In this document: positions 18,175 to 27,060 of the stretch, piece by piece
How positions within the stretch are numbered: position 1 is the first letter of the stretch
Layout of the letters: every line of letters begins with the position of its first letter
Source: Chryseobacterium sp. Leaf180
Lineage (GTDB): Bacteria; Bacteroidota; Bacteroidia; Flavobacteriales; Weeksellaceae
DNA length: 64,000 nucleotides
Assembly (NCBI RefSeq): GCF_001424585.1
Contig: NZ_LMPJ01000009.1
Location: forward strand, 182,212 to 246,211
Direction of reading: 5' to 3'
Notes under the pieces: model-generated
Told to the model about the DNA's origin: nothing
Seen by the model: the letters and a program-made list of their open reading frames with translations, nothing else
The model's database searches: none
Translations under genes and position numbers: made by a program

Positions 18175-19233
18175 TTATCTTCCTCCCCGGAAACCGCCAC
18201 CGCCGCCGCCGCCGCGCATTCCACCGCCTACAGATCCTCCACCCATAGAACCGCCGCCTCTGAAGCCGCCACCTGAACTTTGGTTATTGAAGCCACCTGA
18301 TCTCATGCCATCATTTCTAAAACCTTCGTTTCTATATCTTGGCTGAGACTGCTGAGGATAATTGTTATAATTTGGTCTTGTCTGTGGAGCTGAATTTCTA
18401 AAACCTCCAGACTGATTTCTAAATCCTCCATTGGTCATTCCACCATTTCTGAAACCACCACTGTTTCTTACAGTTCCTACATTATTTGAGTTTCGGAATC
18501 CGCCAGAATTTGAATTTCTGAAACCTAAAGCTGTACCTGAATTTCTGAAGCCAGAATTCATTCCGCCATATCTGCTTACTATGTCTGAGTTTCTGTTGGT
18601 AAAACCATTTCCGTTTGCACCGCTTCTTCTGTAGATTGGCGCATAGCCTCCGTAATATCCTGATCCATAATAGCCAACGCCACCGTAATAACCGCCCCAA
18701 TAAGGATTAAATCCGCCCCAATATGGAGAATACCAGCTATTCCAGCCCAATCCCCAACCTGGACCGTAACCGCCCCAAGCCCAAGGAGAGCCCCAGCCGA
18801 ATGATGCACCCCAGCCTCCGCCGAAACCTAAGCCCCAACCTCCGCCATAGCCGCCCCATCCCCAAGGAGAACCCCAACCCCACGAGTTATCGTAATAGTT
18901 GGTTTCAGCTCCGGCATAGTTTCCGAAATCTGAATCTGTGGCGTTTGACCAGTCATTGTATCTTCTGTCCTGTTCCGCAGCATTCACCTGCGCATTCTGA
19001 ATAACGTTAGAGTCATCATAGTAATCATAATAATCACCGACTCTGTTTTCCTGCCCCTGAATAATGACACCTTCCGGAAGTGTGTCCTTATTCGGATCGT
19101 AATATACTCCGTCGGTCTCGCTGTAGCCGCCCATCTGAGCGCCGCAAGACATCATCAGCAAACCGCCCGCAACAGCCAGAACTCCAGTAGATCTCAGCGA
19201 TGTGAACAAATTTTTATATATATTTTTTTTCAT
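18175..19233 (-). CDS. Glycine/tryptophan/asparagine-rich lipoprotein, function unknown
   Basis: A 352-residue protein with a lipoprotein signal ending LLMMSC, so Cys30 should be lipidated. A Tyr/Asp-rich stretch is followed by a Gly-Trp-Tyr-rich region (repeats such as WGSPWGWGGYG, about residues 118-195), then a region of FRNSG/FRNGG-type repeats (about 205-315) and a poly-Gly tail ending in RGGR. The composition suggests a flexible, surface-exposed, low-complexity protein; no enzymatic domain was recognised. It is the first gene of a likely two-gene unit with the FadL-like barrel downstream. Low-complexity labels such as vitellogenin would be spurious. Confidence 0.75.
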   Translation of the reverse strand: MKKNIYKNLFTSLRSTGVLAVAGGLLMMSCGAQMGGYSETDGVYYDPNKDTLPEGVIIQGQENRVGDYYDYYDDSNVIQNAQVNAAEQDRRYNDWSNATDSDFGNYAGAETNYYDNSWGWGSPWGWGGYGGGWGLGFGGGWGASFGWGSPWAWGGYGPGWGLGWNSWYSPYWGGFNPYWGGYYGGVGYYGSGYYGGYAPIYRRSGANGNGFTNRNSDIVSRYGGMNSGFRNSGTALGFRNSNSGGFRNSNNVGTVRNSGGFRNGGMTNGGFRNQSGGFRNSAPQTRPNYNNYPQQSQPRYRNEGFRNDGMRSGGFNNQSSGGGFRGGGSMGGGSVGGGMRGGGGGGGFRGGR

Positions 19234-19260
19234 GATAATGTAAAAATTTTTTATTTAAAT

Positions 19261-19268
19261 TATATTTG
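19261..19268 (+). promoter_or_regulatory. proS: Candidate -7 box for proS
   Basis: TATATTTG matches TAnnTTTG, 112 bases upstream of the proS ATG. It would imply a leader of about 105 bases. No clear -33 element is seen. Confidence 0.35.
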
Positions 19269-19274
19269 CAAATT

Positions 19275-19294
19275 GTACCAAAATAGTACCAAAA
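19275..19294. repeat. Two tandem GTACCAAAA motifs, 11-bp period
   Basis: GTACCAAAA occurs at 19275-19283 and 19286-19294, one helical turn apart, followed by the related GGTAACACC. This lies between the divergent lipoprotein and proS genes and could be a regulator-binding array. Confidence 0.45.
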
Positions 19295-19380
19295 GGTAAC
19301 ACCTGGAAATCGATCAAAAATAGATTTTTATTTTTAGATGACCATAATTAAGAAAAGTTAAAAAAATTAAAAAATTATTA

Positions 19381-20856
19381 ATGGCAAAATTAACCTCAAG
19401 AAGCGAAGATTACAGCAAATGGTATAACGAACTCGTAGTGAAAGCCGACCTGGCAGAAAACTCGGGTGTACGCGGATCGATGGTGATAAAACCGTACGGC
19501 TATGCGATATGGGAAAAAATGCGCGATGAGATGGACCGCAGATTTAAAGAAACCGGTCACGTGAATGCTTATTTCCCACTTTTTGTACCCAAAAGTCTTT
19601 TTGAGGCTGAAGAAAAAAACGCAGAAGGTTTTGCCAAAGAATGCGCTGTGGTAACGCATTACCGACTAAAAAACGACCCGGATAATCCTGGAAAATTAAT
19701 GGTTGATCCTGAAGCAAAACTTGAGGAAGAACTTATCGTTCGCCCGACTTCGGAAGCAATTATCTGGAGCACTTATAAAAACTGGATTCAGTCTTACCGC
19801 GATCTTCCGATTTTGATTAATCAGTGGGCGAATGTGGTGCGCTGGGAAATGCGTACACGATTTTTCCTACGCACGTCAGAATTTCTTTGGCAGGAAGGTC
19901 ATACTGCTCATGCAACAAAAGATGAAGCCATCGAAGAAGCAGAAAAGATGAACAATGTTTATGCAGATTTTGCTGAGAATTTTATGGCGATGCCCGTAAG
20001 AATGGGCTTCAAAACGCCTTCAGAAAGATTTGCCGGTGCAGATGAAACTTACTGTATAGAAGCATTAATGCAGGACGGAAAAGCACTTCAGGCAGGAACT
20101 TCACATTTTCTCGGTCAAAATTTCGCTAAAGCTTTTGACGTAAAATTTACCAACCGCGAAGGAAAACAGGAATTTGCCTGGGCCACGTCCTGGGGAACTT
20201 CTACGAGACTGATGGGTGCTTTAATCATGACGCATTCAGACGATAACGGTCTGGTTTTGCCGCCAACTTTAGCTCCGATTCAGGTGGTTATCGTTCCAAT
20301 TTTTAAAGGTGAAGAACAACTGGCACAGATTGGTGAAGTAGCAAAAGATATTCAGGCTAAATTGAAAGCGAAAGGAATTTCGGTGAAATTTGATGATGAC
20401 ACGCATAATAAACCGGGATGGAAATTCGCAGAATACGAATTAAAAGGTGTTCCTGTACGTATGGCAATCGGTCCCAGAGATCTTGAAAACGGCGTTGTGG
20501 AAGTTGCAAGACGTGATACTTTAACCAAAGAAACGCGACCGCTGGAAGGTTTAGATTCTTACATCGAAGATCTGCTTAAGACCATTCAGACCGCTATGTA
20601 TGAGAAAGCTGTGAACTTCCGTGCAGAAAATACGACAAAGGTTGACAGCTATGAAGAATTCAAAAAAGTTTTAGAAGAAAAAGGAGGTTTCCTTTATGCG
20701 CACTGGGACGGAACTGCAGAGGAAGAAGAACAGATCAAAGAAGAGACGAAAGCGACCATCAGATGCATTCCGATCGATGATGATGTGGAAGAAGGCGTTT
20801 CTCTGATTTCCGGAAAGCCTTCTGCCAGACGCGTTCTTTTCGCAAAAGCATACTAA
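19381..20856 (+). CDS. proS: Prolyl-tRNA synthetase, short eukaryote/archaea-like type
   Basis: A 491-residue class II aminoacyl-tRNA synthetase that charges tRNA-Pro. Motif 2 is in [27 protein letters not shown], and the C-terminal class II anticodon-binding domain begins near residue 300 ([11 protein letters not shown]). The C-terminal zinc-type ProRS tail follows, but with Cys ligands largely absent (one Cys in TIRCIPID). It lacks the inserted editing domain of the ~570-residue E. coli form, so it belongs to the ProS type 3 group, which is usual in Bacteroidota. The ATG at 19381 gives the full family N-terminus. Confidence 0.92.
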   Translation: MAKLTSRSEDYSKWYNELVVKADLAENSGVRGSMVIKPYGYAIWEKMRDEMDRRFKETGHVNAYFPLFVPKSLFEAEEKNAEGFAKECAVVTHYRLKNDPDNPGKLMVDPEAKLEEELIVRPTSEAIIWSTYKNWIQSYRDLPILINQWANVVRWEMRTRFFLRTSEFLWQEGHTAHATKDEAIEEAEKMNNVYADFAENFMAMPVRMGFKTPSERFAGADETYCIEALMQDGKALQAGTSHFLGQNFAKAFDVKFTNREGKQEFAWATSWGTSTRLMGALIMTHSDDNGLVLPPTLAPIQVVIVPIFKGEEQLAQIGEVAKDIQAKLKAKGISVKFDDDTHNKPGWKFAEYELKGVPVRMAIGPRDLENGVVEVARRDTLTKETRPLEGLDSYIEDLLKTIQTAMYEKAVNFRAENTTKVDSYEEFKKVLEEKGGFLYAHWDGTAEEEEQIKEETKATIRCIPIDDDVEEGVSLISGKPSARRVLFAKAY

Positions 20857-20935
20857 AAGCCGAAAAACTTCAAATTTTAACAATGGACTGCTTTTTGTTT
20901 AGATTTTTTAACAATAATCATAAAATAAAACTGCT

Positions 20936-21715
20936 ATGTCATTAAATGTTATCGACTTAATAAAAGGCCAACTTGGACCGTCTGTGACTGCTAATCTTTC
21001 AACCGATTTAGGCGAAAGTGAAGCAGGTATTCAAAAAGCAATTTCAGGTTTACTGCCTGTTGTTTTGGGTGGTATAATCAATCACGCAGACGACCGCGAG
21101 GTAACGATGGCGATCAGTAATGCATCAGTAGGAAACGAAACGCTTTCATCGCCGGATTCTGTTACTTCAGGTATTCCTGCTAAGATTTTCGGTGATAAAA
21201 GCTCCAGCATTGCATCAACAATTGCTACGTATGCCGGAATCAGCAGCAACAGTGCCGGAACTCTTCTGAGCATGGTAACAACTGCGGCAACTGCAGCTAT
21301 TGGAAAATACGCAAACGATCAGCAATTAGATCACGACGGAATTTCGCAGGTTTTGAAAGACCAGAAAGATGAAGTAAGCAACCTCATGCCAGCCGGGCTT
21401 TCGCTTGCCTCACTTGCAAACAGTGACTGGGCAAAAGGTTACCGTTTTGATGAGCCGAAACAAACGGTTACAAAGCACGATGAGCCGATTGAAGTGACAA
21501 GAAGTACAGCCGATAACGGAACATTCCCCGACCGAGAACTGAAAGAAGATAAATCAATCTGGAAATGGCTTTTACCATTACTACTACTTTTAGCAGCCGC
21601 CTATTTTGTATACACAAAATACACTAAAAAAGAAACGACAGTAACGACAACGGTAGTCGATTCTACAGGAGTGATACAAGATACAACAGTGATTATGAAT
21701 TCGCCAGCGAGATAG
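20936..21715 (+). CDS. DUF937 domain protein with C-terminal membrane anchor
   Basis: A 259-residue protein of unknown function. Residues 1-150 resemble DUF937 (YidB-like): the start MSLNVIDLIKGQLGPSVTANLST and the repeated small-residue helices ISGLLPVVLGGI are typical. One transmembrane helix (WLLPLLLLLAAAYFVYT) lies near residue 210, followed by a short Thr-rich tail. No signal peptide is seen, so the DUF937 part should be cytoplasmic and the tail periplasmic. It lies 79 bp after proS with no hairpin between, so read-through is possible. It is followed by its own terminator. Confidence 0.7.
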   Translation: MSLNVIDLIKGQLGPSVTANLSTDLGESEAGIQKAISGLLPVVLGGIINHADDREVTMAISNASVGNETLSSPDSVTSGIPAKIFGDKSSSIASTIATYAGISSNSAGTLLSMVTTAATAAIGKYANDQQLDHDGISQVLKDQKDEVSNLMPAGLSLASLANSDWAKGYRFDEPKQTVTKHDEPIEVTRSTADNGTFPDRELKEDKSIWKWLLPLLLLLAAAYFVYTKYTKKETTVTTTVVDSTGVIQDTTVIMNSPAR

Positions 21716-21738
21716 TTCTTGAAATAAATATAATATAA

Positions 21739-21767
21739 ATCCCGGAAAAATTCCCGGGATTTTTTTT
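21739..21767 (+). terminator. Rho-independent terminator after the DUF937 gene
   Basis: Stem ATCCCGG (21739-21745) with CCGGGAT (21754-21760), an 8-base loop, then seven to eight T. Confidence 0.85.
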
Positions 21768-21815
21768 GATCACACTTCAATTATTTTAATTAAATTTGTT
21801 AGCCTTACCTAACAA
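21766..21815 (+). promoter_or_regulatory. mntH promoter with overlapping operator-like palindrome
   Basis: TTG at 21766-21768 and TAAATTTG at 21791-21798 form a -33/-7 pair with a 22-base spacer. Overlapping the -7 box is an inverted repeat: TTGTTAG (21796-21802), a 6-base spacer, CTAACAA (21809-21815). The TTAG...CTAA core resembles DtxR/MntR-family operators, and this position would block transcription. The regulator is inferred. Confidence 0.6.
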
Positions 21816-21828
21816 TATACTGCACAAA

Positions 21829-23151
21829 ATGAAAAACGCCTGGCGTAAAGAAAAAACATCCCATTCCCTTCCTGAGGTTTTCTCCTCGATATCAATACCG
21901 AAGTCATCCGGATTTTGGCGTAAATATTTAGCATTTGCCGGTCCGGGATTAATGATTGCAGTCGGATACATGGATCCCGGAAACTGGGCGACAGACATTG
22001 CCGGTGGTGCACAATTTGGCTATACACTGCTTTCGGTTATTCTCATATCAAATATTTTCGCGATGGTTTTGCAGCATCTTTCGCTAAAACTGGGCGTTGT
22101 CGCAGAGCGTGATCTGGCACAGGCTTGCAGAGATCATTTTAAACCGACGACCAATTTTATTCTCTGGATCTTTTGTGAAATAGCCATTGCCGCCTGCGAT
22201 CTGGCGGAAGTTATCGGCTCTGCAATTGCTTTAAATCTGCTTTTCGGTATTCCGCTTACCTGGGGAATTGTAATTACCACGATTGATGTATTGTTTATTT
22301 TACTGCTTCAGGCAAAAGGCTTCCGGTGGATAGAAAGTATTGTTGGCGGATTGATTTTAATTATTTTGATCTGTTTCGGCTATGAAATTATTATTTCCAA
22401 ACCGGAAATCAACGCGGTTTTGGGAGGTTTAATTCCGCAAAAGGAAATCATTACCAATCCTGCCATGCTCTACATCGGGATCGGCATTTTGGGCGCAACA
22501 GTGATGCCTCACAATCTGTATCTCCACAGCAGCATTGTACAGACAAGAGATTACAGCCGCGACAGAGAAGGAAAAAAAGAGGCGATCAAATTTGCCACAA
22601 TCGACAGTACCGTATCGCTGCTGCTCGCATTTTTTATCAATGCAGCGATTCTCATTCTTGCCGCGGCGACTTTTCATACGTCCGGAAATCATGATGTTGC
22701 CGATATTAATGACGCCTACAAGATGCTGACGCCGATTCTCGGGGCATCCATGGCGAGCATCGTTTTTGCAATTGCGCTTTTAGCATCAGGACAAAATTCT
22801 ACATTAACAGGAACCCTTGCCGGACAAATCGTAATGGAAGGTTTTTTAAATATCAGACTGAAACCATGGCTCCGAAGACTGATTACCCGACTTATTGCAG
22901 TAATTCCCGCGTTGATCGTGACTATCATTTATGGCGAAAAAGGAACTACCGATCTCCTTGTTTTAAGCCAGGTGATTCTTTCGATGCAGTTGAGTTTTGC
23001 TGTGGTCCCGTTGGTGATTTTCACGAATGACAAACACAAAATGGGGGAATTTGTGAACAAACCCTTTTTAAAAATAGTAGTTTGGGTAATTTCTGTGGTG
23101 ATTATTGTTTTAAATCTTTACCTTTTATTCCAGACTTTCTTCGGGAAATAA
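21829..23151 (+). CDS. mntH: Nramp family Mn2+/Fe2+ transporter
   Basis: A 440-residue inner-membrane symporter importing Mn2+ or Fe2+ with protons. The metal-site motif [12 protein letters not shown] lies in the first membrane helix, and [10 protein letters not shown] is the helix 6 motif. The transport signature [15 protein letters not shown] comes further on. About eleven membrane segments are visible, as in the family. The ATG at 21829 was chosen over an upstream TTG at 21796 that falls within the promoter/operator. It is a single-gene transcription unit, with a terminator before and after. The operator-like palindrome at its promoter suggests control by a metalloregulator, probably in response to manganese or iron. 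Confidence 0.9.
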   Translation: MKNAWRKEKTSHSLPEVFSSISIPKSSGFWRKYLAFAGPGLMIAVGYMDPGNWATDIAGGAQFGYTLLSVILISNIFAMVLQHLSLKLGVVAERDLAQACRDHFKPTTNFILWIFCEIAIAACDLAEVIGSAIALNLLFGIPLTWGIVITTIDVLFILLLQAKGFRWIESIVGGLILIILICFGYEIIISKPEINAVLGGLIPQKEIITNPAMLYIGIGILGATVMPHNLYLHSSIVQTRDYSRDREGKKEAIKFATIDSTVSLLLAFFINAAILILAAATFHTSGNHDVADINDAYKMLTPILGASMASIVFAIALLASGQNSTLTGTLAGQIVMEGFLNIRLKPWLRRLITRLIAVIPALIVTIIYGEKGTTDLLVLSQVILSMQLSFAVVPLVIFTNDKHKMGEFVNKPFLKIVVWVISVVIIVLNLYLLFQTFFGK

Positions 23152-23175
23152 TTTGGAGTTTAAAATTTAAATAAA

Positions 23176-23214
23176 AAAAGCGCAATTCTGCCTAAATGTC
23201 AGAGTTGCGCTTTT
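23176..23214 (+). terminator. Rho-independent terminator after mntH
   Basis: Long stem AAAAGCGCAATTCTG (23176-23190) with CAGAGTTGCGCTTTT (23200-23214), one mismatch, a 9-base loop and flanking A and T tracts. Confidence 0.8.
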
Positions 23215-23219
23215 GGCAA

Positions 23220-23227
23220 TATGTTTG
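23220..23227 (+). promoter_or_regulatory. grpE: -7 box for grpE-dnaJ
   Basis: TATGTTTG, 29 bases upstream of the grpE ATG and just after the mntH terminator. No TTG at the normal spacing was seen. Confidence 0.4.
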
Positions 23228-23256
23228 TGAAACAGATCATTAAAAGTTATTGAAAT

Positions 23257-23793
23257 ATGGAAAATCAGGAGATCAACGAAGAAAACATCAATACAAACGA
23301 AGAAGCAAACCTTAACAGCGATTCTCAGCCTCAGGAAAATATGACAGAAAAGCCGTCTGCAGAAGAACTTTTGGCAGAGGAAAAAGACCGTTACATCAGA
23401 CTGTACGCAGAATTTGAAAATTATAAAAAGAGAACTTCAAAAGAAAAAATGGAGTTTTTCAGCTATGCAAATCAGGAAATGATGGTATCTATGCTCGGTG
23501 TTCTTGATGATTTTGAACGTGCTTTGAAAGAGATCGCTAAAAACGGCAGCGAAGCTGATCTTCAGGGCGTTGAACTGATCTATCAGAAATTTAAAAATAA
23601 ACTGACCGAAAAAGGTTTAAAACCAATGGAAGTGAGAGCAGGTGATGCTTTTAACGTAGATTATCATGAAGCGATAACGCAGATTCCTTCCCCTTCTGCC
23701 GATCTTAAAGGTAAAATCGTTGATGTCATCGAAACCGGATATACATTGGGCGACAAAGTGATTCGTTTTGCTAAAGTGGTAACTGGTAACTAA
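23257..23793 (+). CDS. grpE: Nucleotide exchange factor GrpE
   Basis: A 178-residue cytoplasmic cochaperone that releases ADP from DnaK. An acidic, low-complexity N-terminus (rich in Glu, Asn and Gln) leads into the long dimerising helix (EKDRYIRLYAEFENYKKRTSKE), then the C-terminal beta domain with GDAFNVDYHEAI and the closing GYTLGDKVIRFAKV signature. Length is normal for the family. It is followed after 63 bp by dnaJ on the same strand, the usual heat-shock pairing, and they are probably co-transcribed. dnaK is not in the window. Confidence 0.95.
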   Translation: MENQEINEENINTNEEANLNSDSQPQENMTEKPSAEELLAEEKDRYIRLYAEFENYKKRTSKEKMEFFSYANQEMMVSMLGVLDDFERALKEIAKNGSEADLQGVELIYQKFKNKLTEKGLKPMEVRAGDAFNVDYHEAITQIPSPSADLKGKIVDVIETGYTLGDKVIRFAKVVTGN

Positions 23794-23856
23794 AATAGAA
23801 GTAATGAGTAATTGGTTAAAACACCGGTTACTCATTTCTAATTTACATATAAAAAC

Positions 23857-24975
23857 ATGTCAAAAAGAGACTATTACGAGGTTCTTGAAGTAAGTAAATC
23901 TGCAAGTGCCGACGAGATAAAAAAAGCCTACCGAAAGATGGCGATCAAATTTCATCCGGATAAAAATCCTGGTGATAAAGAAGCCGAAAACAACTTTAAA
24001 GAAGCTGCAGAAGCCTACGAAGTATTGAGTGACGACAACAAACGTGCACGTTACGATCAGTTTGGCCATGCCGGAATGAGCGGAAATGGCGGTTTTGGTG
24101 GCGGCGGTTTTGGTGGCGGCATGAACATGGAAGATATCTTCAGCCAGTTTGGTGATATTTTTGGTGGCGGCGGTTTCGGAGGATTTGGCGGCGGCGGCGG
24201 CCGTCAGCAGGTGAAAGGTTCTAATCTAAGAATCAGAATCAAGCTGAATCTTGAGGAAATGGTGAACGGAACGACCAAAACGCTGAAGGTAAAACGCATG
24301 AAAATGGCGGAAGGCGCGACTTCAAAAACATGCCCTACGTGTAACGGAGCCGGCGTACAGATGAAGGTGATGAATACAATGTTTGGCCAGATGCAGACGC
24401 AGACTACTTGCGGAACCTGTCAGGGTGTCGGTAAAGTTGCTGATAAAATTCCTGCAGGAGCCAATGCTCAGGGTTTGATTAAAGACGAAGAAGAAATTTC
24501 GATCAACATTCCGGAAGGTGCGAGAGACGGAATTCAGTTAAGCGTGAGAGGCAAAGGTAATGACGCTCCTTTTGGCGGTATTCCCGGCGATCTGTTGGTG
24601 ATTATTGAAGAAGAAATTGATAAAACCATCAAACGTGAAGGCGACAATCTTCATCAGGAGCTGTATGTTTCTTTTGCTGAAGCCGCATTAGGAACGAAAA
24701 AAGAAATTCCTACCGTTGGCGGTAAAGTAAAAATCACCGTTGATCCTGGAACGCAGTCGGGAAAGATTTTAAGACTGAGCGGAAAAGGTTTGCCAAGTAT
24801 TGACAGCTACGGAAAAGGCGATATGTTTATTCATATCAATGTCTGGACCCCGCAAAATCTTACCAAAGAACAAAAAGATTTCTTCGAAAAACAGATGGCC
24901 AATGGCGAAATGGAAGCCGAGCCATCCGGTAAAGAGAAGACTTTTTTCGATAAAGTGAAAGATTTATTTAACTAG
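23857..24975 (+). CDS. dnaJ: Chaperone DnaJ with a single zinc centre
   Basis: A 372-residue Hsp40 that delivers substrates to DnaK and stimulates its ATPase. The J domain (1-70) has HPD at residues 33-35. A Gly/Phe-rich linker (about 75-118) follows, then the substrate-binding domains. The zinc region contains only two CxxCxGxG motifs (CPTCNGAG near 159 and CGTCQGVG near 185), where E. coli DnaJ has four. Of the two zinc sites of E. coli DnaJ, the one built from motifs 2 and 3 seems to be kept and the one from motifs 1 and 4 lost. I recall this form from other Flavobacteriia. A strong terminator follows. Confidence 0.93.
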   Translation: MSKRDYYEVLEVSKSASADEIKKAYRKMAIKFHPDKNPGDKEAENNFKEAAEAYEVLSDDNKRARYDQFGHAGMSGNGGFGGGGFGGGMNMEDIFSQFGDIFGGGGFGGFGGGGGRQQVKGSNLRIRIKLNLEEMVNGTTKTLKVKRMKMAEGATSKTCPTCNGAGVQMKVMNTMFGQMQTQTTCGTCQGVGKVADKIPAGANAQGLIKDEEEISINIPEGARDGIQLSVRGKGNDAPFGGIPGDLLVIIEEEIDKTIKREGDNLHQELYVSFAEAALGTKKEIPTVGGKVKITVDPGTQSGKILRLSGKGLPSIDSYGKGDMFIHINVWTPQNLTKEQKDFFEKQMANGEMEAEPSGKEKTFFDKVKDLFN

Positions 24976-24996
24976 ATATATTGTGTCTGTCACAAT

Positions 24997-25027
24997 AAAA
25001 CCTGCCTCTTTCGGGGCAGGTTTTTTA
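24997..25027. terminator. Terminator after dnaJ, shared with the convergent DUF808 gene
   Basis: Stem AAAACCTGCC (24997-25006) with GGCAGGTTTT (25015-25024), an 8-base loop and T run; usable from both sides. Confidence 0.85.
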
Positions 25028-25043
25028 TGTTTAAATGTTGATG

Positions 25044-25922
25044 CTATTTCTTGATTAAGCGGTACAGCTTAAAGATTCCACCAAAAATAATCAAACCCAC
25101 GATTCCACCCGCTAGACCGAAAATTGCTTTTCTGAGTATTTCAGACAAATCGGGTAAAATATGGTGCATATACTCAATACGGTGTGCGAAAATCTCTCCT
25201 GCAACCAAAATTAAAGCAACTGTCCCGATCACACCGAGTGACTTAATAATGTAAGGCAAAGCGGCAATCAGGAAATGACCGATTTTTGCGGCAAAACCTT
25301 TGTCGTTTGTTTTTTTAATCAATTTAAAACCGGCATCATCCATGCGGACAATCAAAGCCACAATGCCGTAAACACCGACTGTCGCCAGAAACGCCACGAG
25401 AGAAACCGTGATAATCTGTGTGGTAAGCGGATGCTTTTGTTCTAAAACAGTTCCTAAAGCAATAATTACAATTTCAACAGAAAGAATAAAATCCGTCGTG
25501 ATCGCAGATTTTACTTTTGTTTTTTCAGCCGTTTCTTTGTCGGCTTCAGAGATTGTTTCTTCCACAACTTCGTGACCTTCTTTCTTTTTGTGAAAAAGAA
25601 ATTCAATAATTTTTTCTACTCCTTCATAGGCAAGGTACAAACCACCGACAATCAGAACATAATTAATTGCAGGCGGATACAGCCAATTTAACAAAAATAC
25701 TACCGGTAAAATAATCAGTTTGTTGATGAATGAACCTTTGGTGATTGCCCATAAAACCGGCAGTTCACGTGATGCCAGAAAACCTGTGGCTTTCTCTGCG
25801 TTCACCGCCAGATCGTCGCCAAGAATTCCTGCCGTTTTTTTGGTAGCAAGTTTTGCCGTGACAGCTACATCATCCATTAAAGCTGCAATATCATCTAATA
25901 TCGCAAAAAAGCCTGAAGCCAT
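25044..25922 (-). CDS. DUF808 family inner-membrane protein
   Basis: A 292-residue membrane protein of the DUF808/YedI family, function unknown. The N-terminal ASGFFAILDDIAALMDDVAV and TAGILGDDLAVNAEKA stretches are strongly conserved in the family. Five to six hydrophobic segments follow, with a charged cytoplasmic loop (about residues 112-140) rich in Glu and Lys. It has no operon partner: the FabH-like gene upstream on the same strand is 44 bp away and could be co-transcribed. No reaction can be assigned. Confidence 0.8.
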   Translation of the reverse strand: MASGFFAILDDIAALMDDVAVTAKLATKKTAGILGDDLAVNAEKATGFLASRELPVLWAITKGSFINKLIILPVVFLLNWLYPPAINYVLIVGGLYLAYEGVEKIIEFLFHKKKEGHEVVEETISEADKETAEKTKVKSAITTDFILSVEIVIIALGTVLEQKHPLTTQIITVSLVAFLATVGVYGIVALIVRMDDAGFKLIKKTNDKGFAAKIGHFLIAALPYIIKSLGVIGTVALILVAGEIFAHRIEYMHHILPDLSEILRKAIFGLAGGIVGLIIFGGIFKLYRLIKK

Positions 25923-25966
25923 AGTTTATCTTTTCGTTTTAAAGTTTATTAATTTTAAGCTGAATT

Positions 25967-26989
25967 TTAATATTCAAATAAGACACTTCCCCAGGTAAAT
26001 CCGCTGCCAAAAGCGGAGAGTAAAACCAGATCGCCGCGTTTTATTTTGCCTAATTCAATCGCTTCACACAAAGCAATTGGGATAGACGCTGCAGTTGTGT
26101 TTCCGTATTTCTGAATATTGTTGTGAATTTTATCATCCGGCAAACCGAATTTCTGCTGCACAAACTGCGCGATTCTCAAATTTGCCTGATGCGGAATGAA
26201 AAGATCAAGATCTTCAATGGTTTTTCCGGCTTTGTCTAAAGCTTCCTGCATGGTTTCAGGAAATCTGGTTACGGCATTTTTAAATACGAAATTTCCGTTC
26301 ATAATCGGATAAACTTCCTTGTTGGTCACATTTTCCGGCTCTTTTCTCATGCGGTCGCTCCAGCCGTATTTTGATCCCGGAAACTGCGTACACAGTTCAT
26401 CCGCAAATTTTCCTTCAGAGTGCATATTTACCGCTAAGACATCGCCCACATTATCATCAATCGTCGCCGAAAGAATCATTGCGCCTGCCCCATCACCGAA
26501 AATTACAGAAACTCCACGACCTTCATCCGAAAAATCAAGCCCGAAAGAATGTACTTCTGCACCTACAACGAGAATATTTTTATAGGTTCCGGATTTAATA
26601 AAAGCATTGGCCACGCTCATCGCATAAATAAAACCCGAACACTGATTTCTTACATCCAGCGCACCGATCGTTCCACAACCCAGCATATCCTGCAAAAGCA
26701 CGCCACAGCCTGGAAAATAATAATCGGGAGACAGGGTGGCAAAAATAATATAGTCGATATCTTTCGCGGTCAGTCCGGCATTTTCAAGCGCTTTTTCTGA
26801 AGCTTTAAAACCGAGATATGCAGTGGTTTCTTCAGAATCATTCCTGTTAGCGCGGTGTCGGCGTTCTTTGATGCCAGTGCGCTCAGTGATCCATTCGTCG
26901 TTGGTATTCATACGCTGCGCGAGATCGTCGTTGGTCACCACATGATCCGGAACGTGAAATCCCATACCCTTAATTATACTTTTTATCAT
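25967..26989 (-). CDS. 3-oxoacyl-ACP synthase III (FabH)-like ketosynthase
   Basis: A 340-residue thiolase-fold enzyme that condenses an acyl-CoA starter with malonyl-ACP. The catalytic triad is visible: Cys in RNQCSGF (near residue 114), His in FIPHQANLRI (near 268) and Asn in KYGNTTAAS (near 299). Length and motif order match FabH/KASIII. No fatty-acid genes are adjacent, so it may be an additional KASIII-type enzyme (FabH2, DarB-like or other secondary-metabolite starter enzyme) and not the housekeeping one; sequence alone does not decide. It is divergent from corA. Confidence 0.82.
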   Translation of the reverse strand: MIKSIIKGMGFHVPDHVVTNDDLAQRMNTNDEWITERTGIKERRHRANRNDSEETTAYLGFKASEKALENAGLTAKDIDYIIFATLSPDYYFPGCGVLLQDMLGCGTIGALDVRNQCSGFIYAMSVANAFIKSGTYKNILVVGAEVHSFGLDFSDEGRGVSVIFGDGAGAMILSATIDDNVGDVLAVNMHSEGKFADELCTQFPGSKYGWSDRMRKEPENVTNKEVYPIMNGNFVFKNAVTRFPETMQEALDKAGKTIEDLDLFIPHQANLRIAQFVQQKFGLPDDKIHNNIQKYGNTTAASIPIALCEAIELGKIKRGDLVLLSAFGSGFTWGSVLFEY

Positions 26990-27060
26990 GGCCTAATTTT
27001 GATTTTTGTAAAGATAAATTATTTACATCCATACATTTAAATTTACAGTAAATTTACTCT

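Noticed and set aside
21760..21830. Riboswitch (Mn-sensing yybP-ykoY type) upstream of the Nramp gene
   Set aside because: The predicted leader is only about 25-30 bases, too short for such a riboswitch; the palindrome fits a protein operator better.
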